Below, piece by piece: positions 25,692 through 34,744 of a stretch of DNA of 64,000 nucleotides. The notes under the pieces are model-generated. The model worked only from the letters and a program-made list of their open reading frames with translations. It searched no databases and was not told where the DNA came from. The translations under genes were made by a program, and so were the position numbers. The stretch is from CAMFLJ01 sp965279255. Lineage in GTDB: Bacteria > Actinomycetota > Acidimicrobiia > Acidimicrobiales > Acidimicrobilacustridaceae. Where the stretch lies: NCBI GenBank assembly GCA_965279255.1, contig OZ257146.1, positions 3,286,001-3,350,000 on the forward strand, read 5' to 3'. How positions within the stretch are numbered: the first letter of the stretch is position 1; each line of letters starts with the position of its first letter.

Positions 25692-26207
25692 TCATGCGGA
25701 TTTGGACTGCTCCGAGCGCGCCACACCCGTGGCCCGGCCGTGCTCGTCGAACTCGAGACCGCTGAGGCTCTCCCTGAGGCGGGCGAGGACGACCCGGGCA
25801 ACAGCGCGGTCGTCGGCCGACCAGTCCGCTATGGCGGTCTCGTAGTATCCGAGGTACACGTCTTCGACGCCCTTCAGGACCTTCCGACCCGAGGCGGAGA
25901 GCGTCAGCCAGGCCCGGCGCTTGTCGGCCTCGTCGACCTCCCGCTCGACGAGCTCGAGATCGAGGAGGCGGCCGGCGAGCCGGCTCACGGTGGTGGGATC
26001 GAGGCCCATCTGCTCGGCGAGGCCCCGGTAAGTGAGCGACCCGTGGCGCTTCAGGGCCCTGAGGGCGAACAGCTCCGAGCGACCGACGAGGCGGGTGCCG
26101 CCGGCGAAGCGCTGCTGCACGCGCTCGCTGAGGGTGAGGCGCGAGACGAACTCGATGAACGCCGCGATCTCGTCGACCGTCAGCTCCTCCCGATTCCGCT
26201 TCCCCAT
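25692..26207 (-). CDS. MarR-family transcriptional regulator
   Basis: The 171-residue protein has the MarR winged helix: SLTYRGLAEQMGLDPTTVSRLAGRLLDLELVEREVDEADKRR in outline, with the wing DEADKRRAWLTL. N- and C-terminal helices form the dimer interface. It is divergent from the amidohydrolase gene at 26313 and heads the SDR/EthD run. It probably controls both through the palindrome between them. Confidence 0.9.
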   Translation of the reverse strand: MGKRNREELTVDEIAAFIEFVSRLTLSERVQQRFAGGTRLVGRSELFALRALKRHGSLTYRGLAEQMGLDPTTVSRLAGRLLDLELVEREVDEADKRRAWLTLSASGRKVLKGVEDVYLGYYETAIADWSADDRAVARVVLARLRESLSGLEFDEHGRATGVARSEQSKSA

Positions 26208-26270
26208 GTGAGCCCTCTACCTCCATGACCGGTGCCCGACGAGCCTAGGACGGCTTGCGGGAACTTCCAA

Positions 26271-26292
26271 TGAATGTACCATGCATCTAATT
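26271..26292. promoter_or_regulatory. Candidate MarR operator in divergent promoter
   Basis: AATGTA and TGCATC form a loose inverted repeat (half-site RATGYA, 26273-26287). It overlaps a minus-strand TACATT -10 (26278-26273) and a plus-strand TCTAAT (26286-26291). The region is more AT-rich than its surroundings. Support is moderate. Confidence 0.4.
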
Positions 26293-26312
26293 ACCGGACT
26301 TCGGAGGTCCCT

Positions 26313-27533
26313 GTGTCAGGAAACGACCGCTACACGATCATCTCGGCCGACTGCCATGCCGGTGGCTCCCACGAGCAGTACCGCGAGTACCTCGACCCGC
26401 AGTACCGCGACGCGTTCGACGCCTGGCGCGGCGAGTACAAGAACCCGTGGAAGGACCTGCGCGACACCGACCTGCGAGTGCGCAACTGGGACGACGAGCG
26501 GCGCGACGCCGACCAGCTCCCCGACGGTGTGATCGCCGAGGTCGTCTACCCGAACACCGTGCCGCCCTTCTACCCGGGCTTCGTGCTGTTCGCCGGGCCA
26601 CCCAAGGCCGACGAGTACGAGCTGCGCCGCGCCGGCATCAGCGCCCACAACCGCTGGATGGTCGACTTCTGCAACCGCAAGCCGATCCAGCGCGCCGGCA
26701 TCGGCCAGATCTTCCTGAACGACGTCGACGACGCCATCACCGACGTCACCTGGATCAAGGAGCAGGGTCTCCGCGGGGGCGTGCTCCTGCCGAGCATCGC
26801 CCCCGACGTGAAATGGGTCGAGCCGCTCTACAGCCGGGCCTATGACCCGCTGTGGGCGACCATCCAGGACCTCGATATGGTCATCAACCTGCATTCGGGC
26901 ACCGGCAACCCCGACTACGGCCGCCACGCCGCCACCCCGGCACTGATGGTCGCCGAGATGGGTTGGTACGGCCTGCGGGCGTTCGTGCACCTGGTCCTCG
27001 GCGGCGTCTTCGAACGCTTCCCGCGGCTCAGGATGGCGATGACCGAGGGCTCCGCCCACTCCATCCCGCCGCTTCTGCACGACCTCGACGCCGTCATCAG
27101 CCGCATCCAGACCGGCGCCATCGGTGAGCTCAAGTACCGCGAGGAGGACCGGCTCCCGATGCTGGCCAGCGAGTACTTCGCCCGGAACTGCTGGGTGGGT
27201 GCCAGCTTCCCTCACGTGCTCGACACCGAGTGCGCCCCCACCCTCGGCCTCGACCGCTTCATGTGGGGCAGCGACTACCCCCACGACGAAGGCACTGGCC
27301 CGTTCACCCGTGAGCACCTCCGCCAGGTGTTCCAGGGCTACGGCGAGCGGGAGATGCGCGGCTTCCTCGGCGAGAACGCCGCCCGCCTCTACGACTTCGA
27401 CCTCGACGCACTGGCCCCACTGGCCGCGCAGTACGGGCCCACGGTCGACGAGGTCGCGCAGCCTCTCGACGCGCTGCCCGCCGAGGCGAACGAGGCGCTC
27501 AAGCGCGTGGACGCCTACCTTCGGGCGTCGTGA
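26313..27533 (+). CDS. Amidohydrolase-2 family (PF04909) metal-dependent hydrolase or decarboxylase
   Basis: The 406-residue TIM-barrel protein has SADCHAGG near the N-terminus (metal ligands), VINLHSGTG in the middle and the C-terminal WGSDYPHDEG motif with the catalytic Asp. These match the ACMSD/amidohydrolase-2 family, which includes non-oxidative decarboxylases and C-C hydrolases. GTG 26313 has GGAGG five bases upstream. Its stop overlaps the start of the luciferase-like gene, so the two are translationally coupled. Confidence 0.8.
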   Translation: MSGNDRYTIISADCHAGGSHEQYREYLDPQYRDAFDAWRGEYKNPWKDLRDTDLRVRNWDDERRDADQLPDGVIAEVVYPNTVPPFYPGFVLFAGPPKADEYELRRAGISAHNRWMVDFCNRKPIQRAGIGQIFLNDVDDAITDVTWIKEQGLRGGVLLPSIAPDVKWVEPLYSRAYDPLWATIQDLDMVINLHSGTGNPDYGRHAATPALMVAEMGWYGLRAFVHLVLGGVFERFPRLRMAMTEGSAHSIPPLLHDLDAVISRIQTGAIGELKYREEDRLPMLASEYFARNCWVGASFPHVLDTECAPTLGLDRFMWGSDYPHDEGTGPFTREHLRQVFQGYGEREMRGFLGENAARLYDFDLDALAPLAAQYGPTVDEVAQPLDALPAEANEALKRVDAYLRAS

Positions 27534-28462
27534 TGCGCTACGGGATGTCGCTGGGAGGCGAGAGCCGGCTGTCCGGCTTCCTCGAGCAGATCGCCATGTT
27601 CGAGGAGGTCGGCGTCGACACCGCGTGGTGCTCACAGCTGTTCGGCGTCGACGCGCTCACCATGTTCGCCGTCGCCGGCACCATGACCGAACGCATCCGC
27701 TTCGGCACCAGCGTCATTCCGACCCGCTCCCGGCACCCGATGGTGCTCGCTTCCCAGGCGCTCACCACCAGTGCCGCCACCGACGGCCGGCTCCTGCTCG
27801 GCGTCGGCTCCTCCCACCGGGCGCTCGTCGAGGGCGCCCTCGGCCAGAGCTACGACCGCCCCGCCGCCCACCTCCGCGAGTACGTGGGCACGCTGCGGCG
27901 GCTCCTCGACGGCGAACGGTTCGAGCATCACGGCGAGTTCCTCGATCTCGACACCACCACCGACTTCGGCCGGGCCCACGTCGTCGACGCCTCGGCGCCG
28001 ACCCTCCTCGTCGGCACCATGTTCCCCATGTCGCTGAAGGTCGCCGGAGCGCTCGCCGACGGCGTCGTCACCTGGCTCGTCGGCCGCCACACCCTCGCCG
28101 AGGTGATCGCCCCGATCTCCTCGGAGGCCGCAGCAGCCGCCGGCCGTCCCCGGCCCGAGGTCATCGCCGGCATCCCGATGGCGGTGTGCGCCGCCTCCGA
28201 GGTGGCCGAGCAGAGCGCCCGGGTCAACCGCACCCTCGAACGGTTCACGCGCTTGCCGGTCTACGAGAGCGTCCTCGAGCGGGAACAGGCCACCTGCCCG
28301 GCCGACCTCGCCCTCATCGGCGACGAGGAGACGGTGGCCGCCGGCCTCGCCGAGTTCGCAGCAGCCGGCATCGACGAGGTCCACGGCGTCTGCTTCGGTG
28401 ACGCGGCCACACTCAACCGCACGGCCGCCCTCCTCGGCGGTCTCTCCCGCTCCCGGGGCTGA
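27533..28462 (+). CDS. Luciferase-like (LLM class) F420-type oxidoreductase
   Basis: The 309-residue TIM-barrel protein has the family pattern TERIRFGTSVIPTRSRHPMVLASQALT and GRLLLGVGSSH. LLM enzymes in actinobacteria commonly use F420 or FMN for hydride transfer or mono-oxygenation; which one cannot be told here. ATG 27533 sits in the upstream stop (TGATG); GTG 27530 is an alternative start. It forms an operon with the amidohydrolase and the SMP-30 gene. Confidence 0.8.
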   Translation: MRYGMSLGGESRLSGFLEQIAMFEEVGVDTAWCSQLFGVDALTMFAVAGTMTERIRFGTSVIPTRSRHPMVLASQALTTSAATDGRLLLGVGSSHRALVEGALGQSYDRPAAHLREYVGTLRRLLDGERFEHHGEFLDLDTTTDFGRAHVVDASAPTLLVGTMFPMSLKVAGALADGVVTWLVGRHTLAEVIAPISSEAAAAAGRPRPEVIAGIPMAVCAASEVAEQSARVNRTLERFTRLPVYESVLEREQATCPADLALIGDEETVAAGLAEFAAAGIDEVHGVCFGDAATLNRTAALLGGLSRSRG

Positions 28463-28526
28463 GCCCGGTCGTCGTGCGGAGCCGCCGCTGCCACCGTTCC
28501 AGACTCGCGACCCGGAGGTACCCACC

Positions 28527-29375
28527 ATGAGCACCCGTGAGCCCGTGCAGCTCCTCGCCGGCCTCGGCTTCGGCGAAGGCCTCCGCTGGCACGACGACCG
28601 CCTCTGGTTCTCCGACTTCTACGGCCACACGGTCTCGTCGCTCGACCTGTCGGGCGACCTCCGGGTGGAGGTTGAGATCGACGAGCGCCCCAGCGGGCTC
28701 GGATGGCTACCCGACGGCCGCCTGCTCGTCGTCGCCATGGACTCGCGCCGGGTGCTCCGACGGGAGCCCGATGGCACCCTGGTGGTGCACGCAGATCTCT
28801 CGCCAGTGGCCACATCGCACACCAACGACATGGTCGTCGCCGCCGACGGCACCGCCTACGTCGGCAACTTCGGGGCCGACATGGCGGCCGGCGAGCCCCG
28901 CAACGACGCCCGCCTGGCGATCGTGCGGCCCGACGGCACCGTGATCGGCGGGCCCGAGGGCCTCGCCTTCCCGAACGGATCGGTCATCACACCCGACGGC
29001 TCCACCTACATCGTCGGCGAGTCCATGGCCCAGCGATACCGGGCCTTTCCGATCCTCCCCGACGGCACCCTCGGCGACGGGCGCGTGTGGGCCGAGCTCG
29101 GCGCCCGCTTCCCCGACGGCTGCACCCTCGACGCCGACGGGGCCATCTGGTTCGCCGACGCCATGGCCCCCGAAGTCGCACGCGTGGCCGAGGGCGGCGA
29201 GGTCCTCGACGTGATCGCCATGCCCGACCGCTGCTTCGCCTGTGCCCTGGGCGGTCCCGACGGCCGCACCCTCTTCGTGGCCACCGCCAGCACGTTCCCC
29301 GGCGGCGACGACCCCGACTGGTCCGGCCGGCTCTGGTCGGTCGAGGTCGACGTGCCCCACGCCGGGTGCCCCTGA
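28527..29375 (+). CDS. SMP-30/gluconolactonase-like protein
   Basis: The 282-residue protein has a six-bladed propeller pattern: FGEGLRWHDDRLWFSDFYG at the start (Glu metal ligand), PNGSVITPDGSTYIVGES and FPDGCTLDADGAIWFAD in later blades. The family hydrolyses lactones using a divalent metal. In this operon it could open a lactone made by a Baeyer-Villiger-type LLM reaction; that link is inference. CGGAGGT precedes ATG at good spacing. Confidence 0.8.
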   Translation: MSTREPVQLLAGLGFGEGLRWHDDRLWFSDFYGHTVSSLDLSGDLRVEVEIDERPSGLGWLPDGRLLVVAMDSRRVLRREPDGTLVVHADLSPVATSHTNDMVVAADGTAYVGNFGADMAAGEPRNDARLAIVRPDGTVIGGPEGLAFPNGSVITPDGSTYIVGESMAQRYRAFPILPDGTLGDGRVWAELGARFPDGCTLDADGAIWFADAMAPEVARVAEGGEVLDVIAMPDRCFACALGGPDGRTLFVATASTFPGGDDPDWSGRLWSVEVDVPHAGCP

Positions 29376-29415
29376 CACTCCCCCACCGAACCGAACCTGA
29401 CTGCTCCAAACTCGA

Positions 29416-29440
29416 TGCCGACGTCGATTTCAGATACGGT
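29416..29440 (+). promoter_or_regulatory. Operator site C and promoter of the second lipoprotein gene
   Basis: The core CGACGTCG (29419-29426) with right arm ATTT is followed four bases later by TACGGT (29435-29440). The left arm is degenerate. The 5-prime leader to ATG 29526 would be about 80 bases and carries GGGGAGG. Confidence 0.6.
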
Positions 29441-29525
29441 CTCCGAAGTACGTGGCCCAATCCACGTTCGCGTCACACGCGGGGAACGACGCCGGGCCCG
29501 AGTGCCCACTATGGGGAGGACCCAG

Positions 29526-30914
29526 ATGTCGAAGTGGATCGTGCGATCGGCTGCGCTGCTCGCAGTGTCGGTGATGCTGCTCTCGGCCTGCGGAGGAGGA
29601 CGGAGCTCGGGCGACGGCGGCTCGACCGACACCACCACGAAGGCCGGCACCGACAGCGGCATGCCGCAGTTCGGTGACCTCGCCAGCCCCTGCGGCCCCG
29701 GGAGCCCATCGGGCTCGCCCGACCAGGCGGTCGACGCGTCGACCGTCACGATCGGCTACGGCGACGACGCCGGCTACACCGCCGCGGCCGGCCTGGGCCA
29801 CGAAGCGAGCGACGCGGTCAGGGCCATGATCGGCTGGTGCAACGAGCAGGGCGGCATCAACGGTCGAACCGTCGTCGGCAAGTACTACGACGCCAAGATC
29901 ACCGAGACGGCCAACGTCATGACCGAGGCCTGCACCCAGACCTTCATGCTCGTCGGCCAGTACTTCGCCCTGCCCGAAGGCGCCGAGCAGGCCCGCATCC
30001 AGTGCGGCCTCCCGACGGTGCCGGGTGTGGTGTCCGGCGGCGCCATCGCCATGGCGCCTCTTTCGGTGGCGGCCTACCCCCAGCCGATCGACTACTACAA
30101 CGTCGGTGCGGCGGCTGAGATCGCCAAGGCGTTCCCCGACAAGGTGAAGAAGGCAGCGACGATGCTGCCGATCTTCCCGAACATCACCGACTACGGCCAG
30201 CGCTTCGTGGGCACCGTGCCGACCGCCGGATGGAACTTCGTCGGCTGTGACGTCACCTACCCGATCACCGGGGTGTCCGACTACCGCCCGTACGTCCAGA
30301 AGCTGAAGGACTGCGGTGTCGAGGCGATCTTCGTCCTGGACCTCCGAGCCGGGATGGAGAACATCCTCGATGCCGCCAAGCAGCTCGACTACCAGCCGGT
30401 CTGGCTGAACGGCGCCTCCGTCTACACCGAGGATCTCGCCGCCTGGAACGTCAACGGCAACGGCGACAACCTCTACTTCGGCAACTCGTTCGTGCCCCTC
30501 GACTACACGCCCGACGGCAGCGCCAACGCCGCCTACAACACCATCGTGAAGGGCAACGGCGGCGACGTCTCCTACGGCGGTCAGGTGTCCGCGTCGGCGT
30601 TCCTCCTCTGGGCCACCGCGGCGAAGGCGTGCGCAAACGACCTCACCCGCAACTGCGTGATGACGAACCTCCGGGCTGTCCACAGTTGGACGGCCGGTGG
30701 CCTCAGCACCGAGCAGGACCCAGGGGCCAACCTCATCGACCACTGCCTCCAGGTGATGAAGCTCGAAGGCACGAAGTTCGTCCAGTGGCAGCCGAGCCAA
30801 GCGGGACAGTTCGCGTGCGACGACTCCTGGGCCACGAAGGTAGAGCCCCCGATCGACTCGTTCGCCGTGCTCAAGGTCGGGGTCGACCGCCTGGCGCACA
30901 ACGTCACCGGCTGA
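29526..30914 (+). CDS. Substrate-binding lipoprotein of branched-chain-amino-acid ABC type (paralogue of 18890-20281)
   Basis: The 462-residue protein has a signal peptide with lipobox LLSACGG and a LivJ-type binding domain. It aligns end to end with the lipoprotein at 18890; for example FGDLASPCGPGSPSGSPDQ and the following VDASTVTIGYGDDAGYTA are shared exactly. The differences cluster in the middle third, where ligand contacts would lie. No permease or ATPase is nearby. Unlike its paralogue it is controlled by the CGACGTCG operator, tying it to the catabolic regulon as the likely substrate receptor. Confidence 0.85.
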   Translation: MSKWIVRSAALLAVSVMLLSACGGGRSSGDGGSTDTTTKAGTDSGMPQFGDLASPCGPGSPSGSPDQAVDASTVTIGYGDDAGYTAAAGLGHEASDAVRAMIGWCNEQGGINGRTVVGKYYDAKITETANVMTEACTQTFMLVGQYFALPEGAEQARIQCGLPTVPGVVSGGAIAMAPLSVAAYPQPIDYYNVGAAAEIAKAFPDKVKKAATMLPIFPNITDYGQRFVGTVPTAGWNFVGCDVTYPITGVSDYRPYVQKLKDCGVEAIFVLDLRAGMENILDAAKQLDYQPVWLNGASVYTEDLAAWNVNGNGDNLYFGNSFVPLDYTPDGSANAAYNTIVKGNGGDVSYGGQVSASAFLLWATAAKACANDLTRNCVMTNLRAVHSWTAGGLSTEQDPGANLIDHCLQVMKLEGTKFVQWQPSQAGQFACDDSWATKVEPPIDSFAVLKVGVDRLAHNVTG

Positions 30915-30974
30915 GCGCAGGCCGGTCGGCCGGTGACCTCCCCCGTCATCAGGTCCACCGGGCTCAACCGCAGC

Positions 30975-31007
30975 AACGGGCTGGGCGTCCTCGACGCCCG
31001 GCCCGTT
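30975..31007. terminator. Bidirectional hairpin terminator
   Basis: A 15-bp stem with one wobble (30975-30989 with 30993-31007) and a 3-base loop lies between the convergent genes ending at 30914 and 31016. Confidence 0.7.
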
Positions 31008-31015
31008 CGCGTCCG

Positions 31016-31843
31016 TCACATCGCCGCGTGGCCCTCCGGCATCGCCCGGATCATGGCGTCCTGTACGAACGATGCCACGAGGTGGCCGTCCTGGAAGACG
31101 TTGGCCCGGCCGTAGCTGCGGCCATGGCCGGCGTGGGGGCTGTCGTGGGTGAGCAGCAGCCAGCGATCGGCGTGCACCCGCTCGTGGAACGTCAGCGTGT
31201 GCGAGATGACGCCGGTCGAGAACGACACGTGGGCGAGCGACTGGGCGACACCCTCGTGCGGGAGCATCGCGGTGGCGATCAGGAACGGGTCGGTCGTGTA
31301 GGCGACGAGCGCCTGGGCGACCAGCGGATCGTCATCGGGGGCACCGGCGAAGCGGGTCCAGACGTCGAGCTCGGCGGGACCGACGAACGTCGGGTCGTCG
31401 ATGTCGACGTCGTCGACGATGGCGATCTCCCAGTCCTCGGTGCCGAAGCCGGGGTTGCCCTCCTCCGGCGGCACCAGGTCGGGAGCCGGCGTCTCGTGGC
31501 GGATCGTGTCGTCCTCGTCAGCGGTGAACAGCACCATCGAGCGGGTGCGGAGCTTCCCCTCCTGGGAGATGGTGACCGTGCTCGACCCGAAGGCCCGGCC
31601 GCTCTGCATGACCTCGACATCGATGTCGAGCGCGGGCTCGAAGGCGGCCCCGCGGGCGAAGATCGTGTGCACGGTCTTGGCCAGCTTGCCCGGGTGGTCG
31701 CGCCCCGCCAGCAGCAGCGACTGGGCGATGAGCTGACCACCGAACACCACGCCGGGCCCTTCAGGGGCGTTGATGCCCCGATAGCGGCCGTCACCCAGGG
31801 ACTCGAACTCGAACGTCTTCAGAAGGGCGGAGAGCGAGGTCAT
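31016..31843 (-). CDS. tesB: TesB-type acyl-CoA thioesterase II
   Basis: The 275-residue double hot-dog protein has the TesB signatures VFGGQLIAQSLLLAG near residue 33 and FHERVHADRWLLLTHDSPHAGHGR near the end, with the catalytic Asp/Thr/Gln arrangement expected in the second half. It hydrolyses acyl-CoA to free acid and CoA and can relieve CoA sequestration when a pathway stalls. ATG 31843 is preceded by TAGTGT and six bases, so the transcript should be leaderless. Confidence 0.85.
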   Translation of the reverse strand: MTSLSALLKTFEFESLGDGRYRGINAPEGPGVVFGGQLIAQSLLLAGRDHPGKLAKTVHTIFARGAAFEPALDIDVEVMQSGRAFGSSTVTISQEGKLRTRSMVLFTADEDDTIRHETPAPDLVPPEEGNPGFGTEDWEIAIVDDVDIDDPTFVGPAELDVWTRFAGAPDDDPLVAQALVAYTTDPFLIATAMLPHEGVAQSLAHVSFSTGVISHTLTFHERVHADRWLLLTHDSPHAGHGRSYGRANVFQDGHLVASFVQDAMIRAMPEGHAAM

Positions 31844-31855
31844 GGGCGGACACTA
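31844..31855 (-). promoter_or_regulatory. Leaderless promoter of tesB-like gene
   Basis: On the minus strand TAGTGT (31855-31850) is followed by six bases and the ATG at 31843. The upstream CCGACGATCGG only loosely resembles the shared operator. Confidence 0.5.
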
Positions 31856-31889
31856 CCGATCGTCGGGATGACCGCCCGCGCCGCCGCGG

Positions 31890-33482
31890 TCATGCCCGAC
31901 CACCGAGCGCGGCACGGTCGCGGAGCACGTTCTTCTCGACCTTGCCGGTGGCGTTGAGCGGCAGCTCGTCGACGATCTCGACCACGCGGGGCGCCTTGTA
32001 GTTGGCCATCTCGGCGCGGGCCCACGCCACGACGTCGTCGGCGCTCGGCGAGGTGCCCGAGCGAGGTACGACGAAGGCCATGCCGACCTCGCCCATGCGC
32101 TCGTCGGGGATGCCGATCACCGCGACCTGGGCGATGTCGGGGTGACGCAGCAGGAGGTTCTCGATCTCGGCTGGGTAGGCGTTGAACCCGCCGACGATGA
32201 ACATGTCCTTCGAGCGGCCGACGATGCGCAGGCAGCCCGACTGGTCGATCACGCCCTGGTCGCCCGTGAGCAGCCAACCGTCGGTGGTGAAGGTCTCGGC
32301 CGTGGCCTTCTCGTCGTCGAGGTAGTGCGACATCACGCTCGCCCCCTTGAGGAGGATCTCGCCGGGCTCGCCGTCGGCGAGCTCGTTGCCCTCACCGTCG
32401 ACGATGCGCAGCTCGAACCCGGGGCGCGGTCGGCCCACCGTGGTGGCCACGATCTCGGGCGGGTCGTCGGGCCCCGTGCCGGTGGCGGTGCCGGCCTCGG
32501 TGAGGCCGTAGCCCACGGCCACCATCGAGAAGGGCAGCTCGGACCGGATGCGGCGGATCAGCTCGACGGGGATGTCGGCGGCACCGGTGACGGCGATGCG
32601 GAGGCTCGAGAGGTCGTGCCGGTCGCGGTCGGGGTGCTCGAGGATCGACTGGTAGAGCGTCGGCGGCCCCGGCAGCACGGTGATGTGCTCGGCGCCGATG
32701 CGGGCGAGCACGTCGTCGACGTCGAACACGGCCTGCGGGTACATGGTGGCGCCGGCCGCCACCGAGGCGAGGATGCCCGCCTTCAACCCGAACATGTGGA
32801 AGTACGGGTTGATCATCAGGTAGCAGTCGTCGGCGCGAAGGCCCGTCATCTCGACCCAGTCGGTGCCGATCACGAGGGTGCGGCCGTGGGTCTGCACGAC
32901 ACCCTTCGGAGCACCGGTGGTGCCCGAGGTGAACATGATGTCGCAGGGGTCGTCGGGGCCGAGGGCGGCGACGCGGCGGGCGACCTCGGCCCGACCGTCG
33001 TCGGTGGCTCGGGCGAGGAAGTCGGCCCACGCCACGCTGCCACCGGTGGCGGGCCCGCGGAGCGCCACCACGGTCTCGAGCACCGGCAGCTCGCCGCGGA
33101 CGCCGTCGAGCAGGGCCACGTAGTCGACGCCGAGGAAGTCGGTGGTCGTGACGAGTACTCGGGCTCCGCTGCGGCGCAGGATATCGGCCGCCTCGGCCGC
33201 CTTGAACCGCGTGTTGACAGGCACCAACACGGCACCGGCCTCGAACACGCCGAGCACGGCCACGATCCACTCGACGCTGTTGAAGCTCCACAGGGCGACG
33301 CGGTCGCCGGCTTCCACACCGGAGGCGACGAGGGCGGCGGCGAAGGTGCGGGCGGCTTCGACCAGCTCGACGTAGGTCAGCGTGGTGTCGCCGTCGACGA
33401 CGGCCGGGTGGTCGCCGAAGCGCTCGGCAGCCGCGGCCGTCAGCGCAGGGATCGTCAGCGGGTGCTGCACCGGGGCACTCAC
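31890..33482 (-). CDS. AMP-forming acyl-CoA synthetase (FadD-like)
   Basis: The 530-residue enzyme has the P-loop-like MFTSGTTGAPKGVVQTHG, the adenylate motif YGLTEAG, TGDQGVIDQSGCLRIVGRSKDMF (hinge) and the C-terminal catalytic lysine in LPLNATGKVEKN. All motifs are intact, so it should activate a carboxylic acid to acyl-CoA with ATP. GTG 33482 overlaps the amidohydrolase stop (GTGA), so the pair is translationally coupled and shares operator D. Confidence 0.9.
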   Translation of the reverse strand: MSAPVQHPLTIPALTAAAAERFGDHPAVVDGDTTLTYVELVEAARTFAAALVASGVEAGDRVALWSFNSVEWIVAVLGVFEAGAVLVPVNTRFKAAEAADILRRSGARVLVTTTDFLGVDYVALLDGVRGELPVLETVVALRGPATGGSVAWADFLARATDDGRAEVARRVAALGPDDPCDIMFTSGTTGAPKGVVQTHGRTLVIGTDWVEMTGLRADDCYLMINPYFHMFGLKAGILASVAAGATMYPQAVFDVDDVLARIGAEHITVLPGPPTLYQSILEHPDRDRHDLSSLRIAVTGAADIPVELIRRIRSELPFSMVAVGYGLTEAGTATGTGPDDPPEIVATTVGRPRPGFELRIVDGEGNELADGEPGEILLKGASVMSHYLDDEKATAETFTTDGWLLTGDQGVIDQSGCLRIVGRSKDMFIVGGFNAYPAEIENLLLRHPDIAQVAVIGIPDERMGEVGMAFVVPRSGTSPSADDVVAWARAEMANYKAPRVVEIVDELPLNATGKVEKNVLRDRAALGGRA

Positions 33483-34678
33483 GTCGAGGGGGCCACCGCG
33501 GTGTTGTCGACGTTCATCAGGCGGGCCAGGTTGCCACCCATGATCTTGGCGACACGGGCCGGGTCGGCACCCTCCAGCTCGGCGAAGTAGCTGGCCGGCT
33601 CGGCCAGGCCCTCAGGGTGGGGGAAGTCCGACCCGAAGAGCACGTTGTCCTCACCGAGCAGGTCCGAGAGGGCGTTCAGGTCCTCCTCCCAGAACGGGCT
33701 GATGTGGATGTTGCGCTTGATGACGGAGACGGGCTCCTCCATGAAGTCCTGTGGCATCTTCTTGTAGAGGTCCTTCAGGCCCTTCATGAGCGGGCCGAGC
33801 CAGCTGCTGCCGTTCTCGACGATGGCGATCTTGAGTTCCGGGAATCGGGACAGGGCCCCGTGGGTGACCAGTGAGGCCACCGCGTCCTCCACCGGGCGCC
33901 AGTTCACGTACATGTGGAAGGCGTCGACCTGGAACGGGAGCATCTCGTTGCCCTCGCCGCTCCACTCGTTGGTGTAGCGGTCGTAACCGCTGTCGGACGA
34001 GTGCAGGGTCACGAGCACGTCGTGCTCGACCACCTTCGCCCAGAACGGGTCGAACTCGGGCAGTGCGAACGAGCGACGCCCCTTGTAACCGGGAACCGGC
34101 GCAGGGCGGATGAGGATGGCGCGGGCGCCGCGCTTGACGACCCACTCGAGCTCCTCGATCGCCTTCTCGACGATGGGAAGGGTGATCACCGGCGTGGTGA
34201 ACATGCGGTCGAGGCCCTCGTAGTTGAACTGCCACGTCTCGTGGAGCCACTCGTTGAGCGAGTGGATGACGGCGTGCATGGCCTCGGGGTCGTTGCTCAG
34301 CCGCTCCTCGACGAGGCTGGCCAGCGTCGGGAACATCAGGGTGCGGTCGACGCCCTGCTCGTCCATGAGCTCCAGACGGGGGGCCGGTTCGCGAAAGGCC
34401 GGGGGTGACTGGATCGGCTTGCCGAAGATCTCGCGCCGGCTCTTCCCCTCGGGGTTGCCCTTTCGGTAGTAGTCCTCCTGCGCGCCGGGGCGGGCGACGA
34501 CCTCGAAGGTGGGGTTCGGGATGTACTCGCTGATCTTGCCGTTGACGACGATCTTGGTGCGGCCGTTGACCTCGACGTAGTCGATCGCCCGCCTGTAGCG
34601 CTCGGGCATGAACTTCGTCAGGGCCTCGCGAGTCTCATAGAGGTGGTTGTCGGCGTCGAAGATCGGCATGCGCGTCAT
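33479..34678 (-). CDS. Amidohydrolase-2 family (PF04909) protein
   Basis: The 399-residue TIM-barrel protein has FDADNHLYE near residues 7-15 (Asp8, His12 metal site), VTLHSSDSG in the middle, NGSSWLGP, and the C-terminal FGSDFPHPEG. The metal-site pattern is complete for the family. It is upstream of and coupled to the acyl-CoA synthetase, so it may make or modify the acid that is activated. ATG 34678 is set by TACTAT seven bases upstream, giving a leaderless mRNA; an internal ATG at 34669 is less likely. Confidence 0.8.
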   Translation of the reverse strand: MTRMPIFDADNHLYETREALTKFMPERYRRAIDYVEVNGRTKIVVNGKISEYIPNPTFEVVARPGAQEDYYRKGNPEGKSRREIFGKPIQSPPAFREPAPRLELMDEQGVDRTLMFPTLASLVEERLSNDPEAMHAVIHSLNEWLHETWQFNYEGLDRMFTTPVITLPIVEKAIEELEWVVKRGARAILIRPAPVPGYKGRRSFALPEFDPFWAKVVEHDVLVTLHSSDSGYDRYTNEWSGEGNEMLPFQVDAFHMYVNWRPVEDAVASLVTHGALSRFPELKIAIVENGSSWLGPLMKGLKDLYKKMPQDFMEEPVSVIKRNIHISPFWEEDLNALSDLLGEDNVLFGSDFPHPEGLAEPASYFAELEGADPARVAKIMGGNLARLMNVDNTAVAPST

Positions 34679-34685
34679 GCGACCG

Positions 34686-34713
34686 ATAGTATCCATTTCC
34701 GACGTCGATTTCG
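34686..34713. promoter_or_regulatory. Operator site D between divergent amidohydrolase and CoA-transferase genes
   Basis: ATTTCCGACGTCGATTT (34695-34711) is a copy of the shared palindrome. On the minus strand TACTAT (34691-34686) is followed by seven bases and ATG 34678. The plus-strand gene starts at 34745 with TTGGAGG. One site can control both directions. Confidence 0.75.
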
Positions 34714-34744
34714 ACTTTCTACCCGATCTCGCCTTGGAGGCCCC

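Noticed and set aside
31844..31870. CCGACGATCGG upstream of tesB as another copy of the shared operator
   Set aside because: The core has an inserted base and no A/T arms; kept only as a leaderless promoter.
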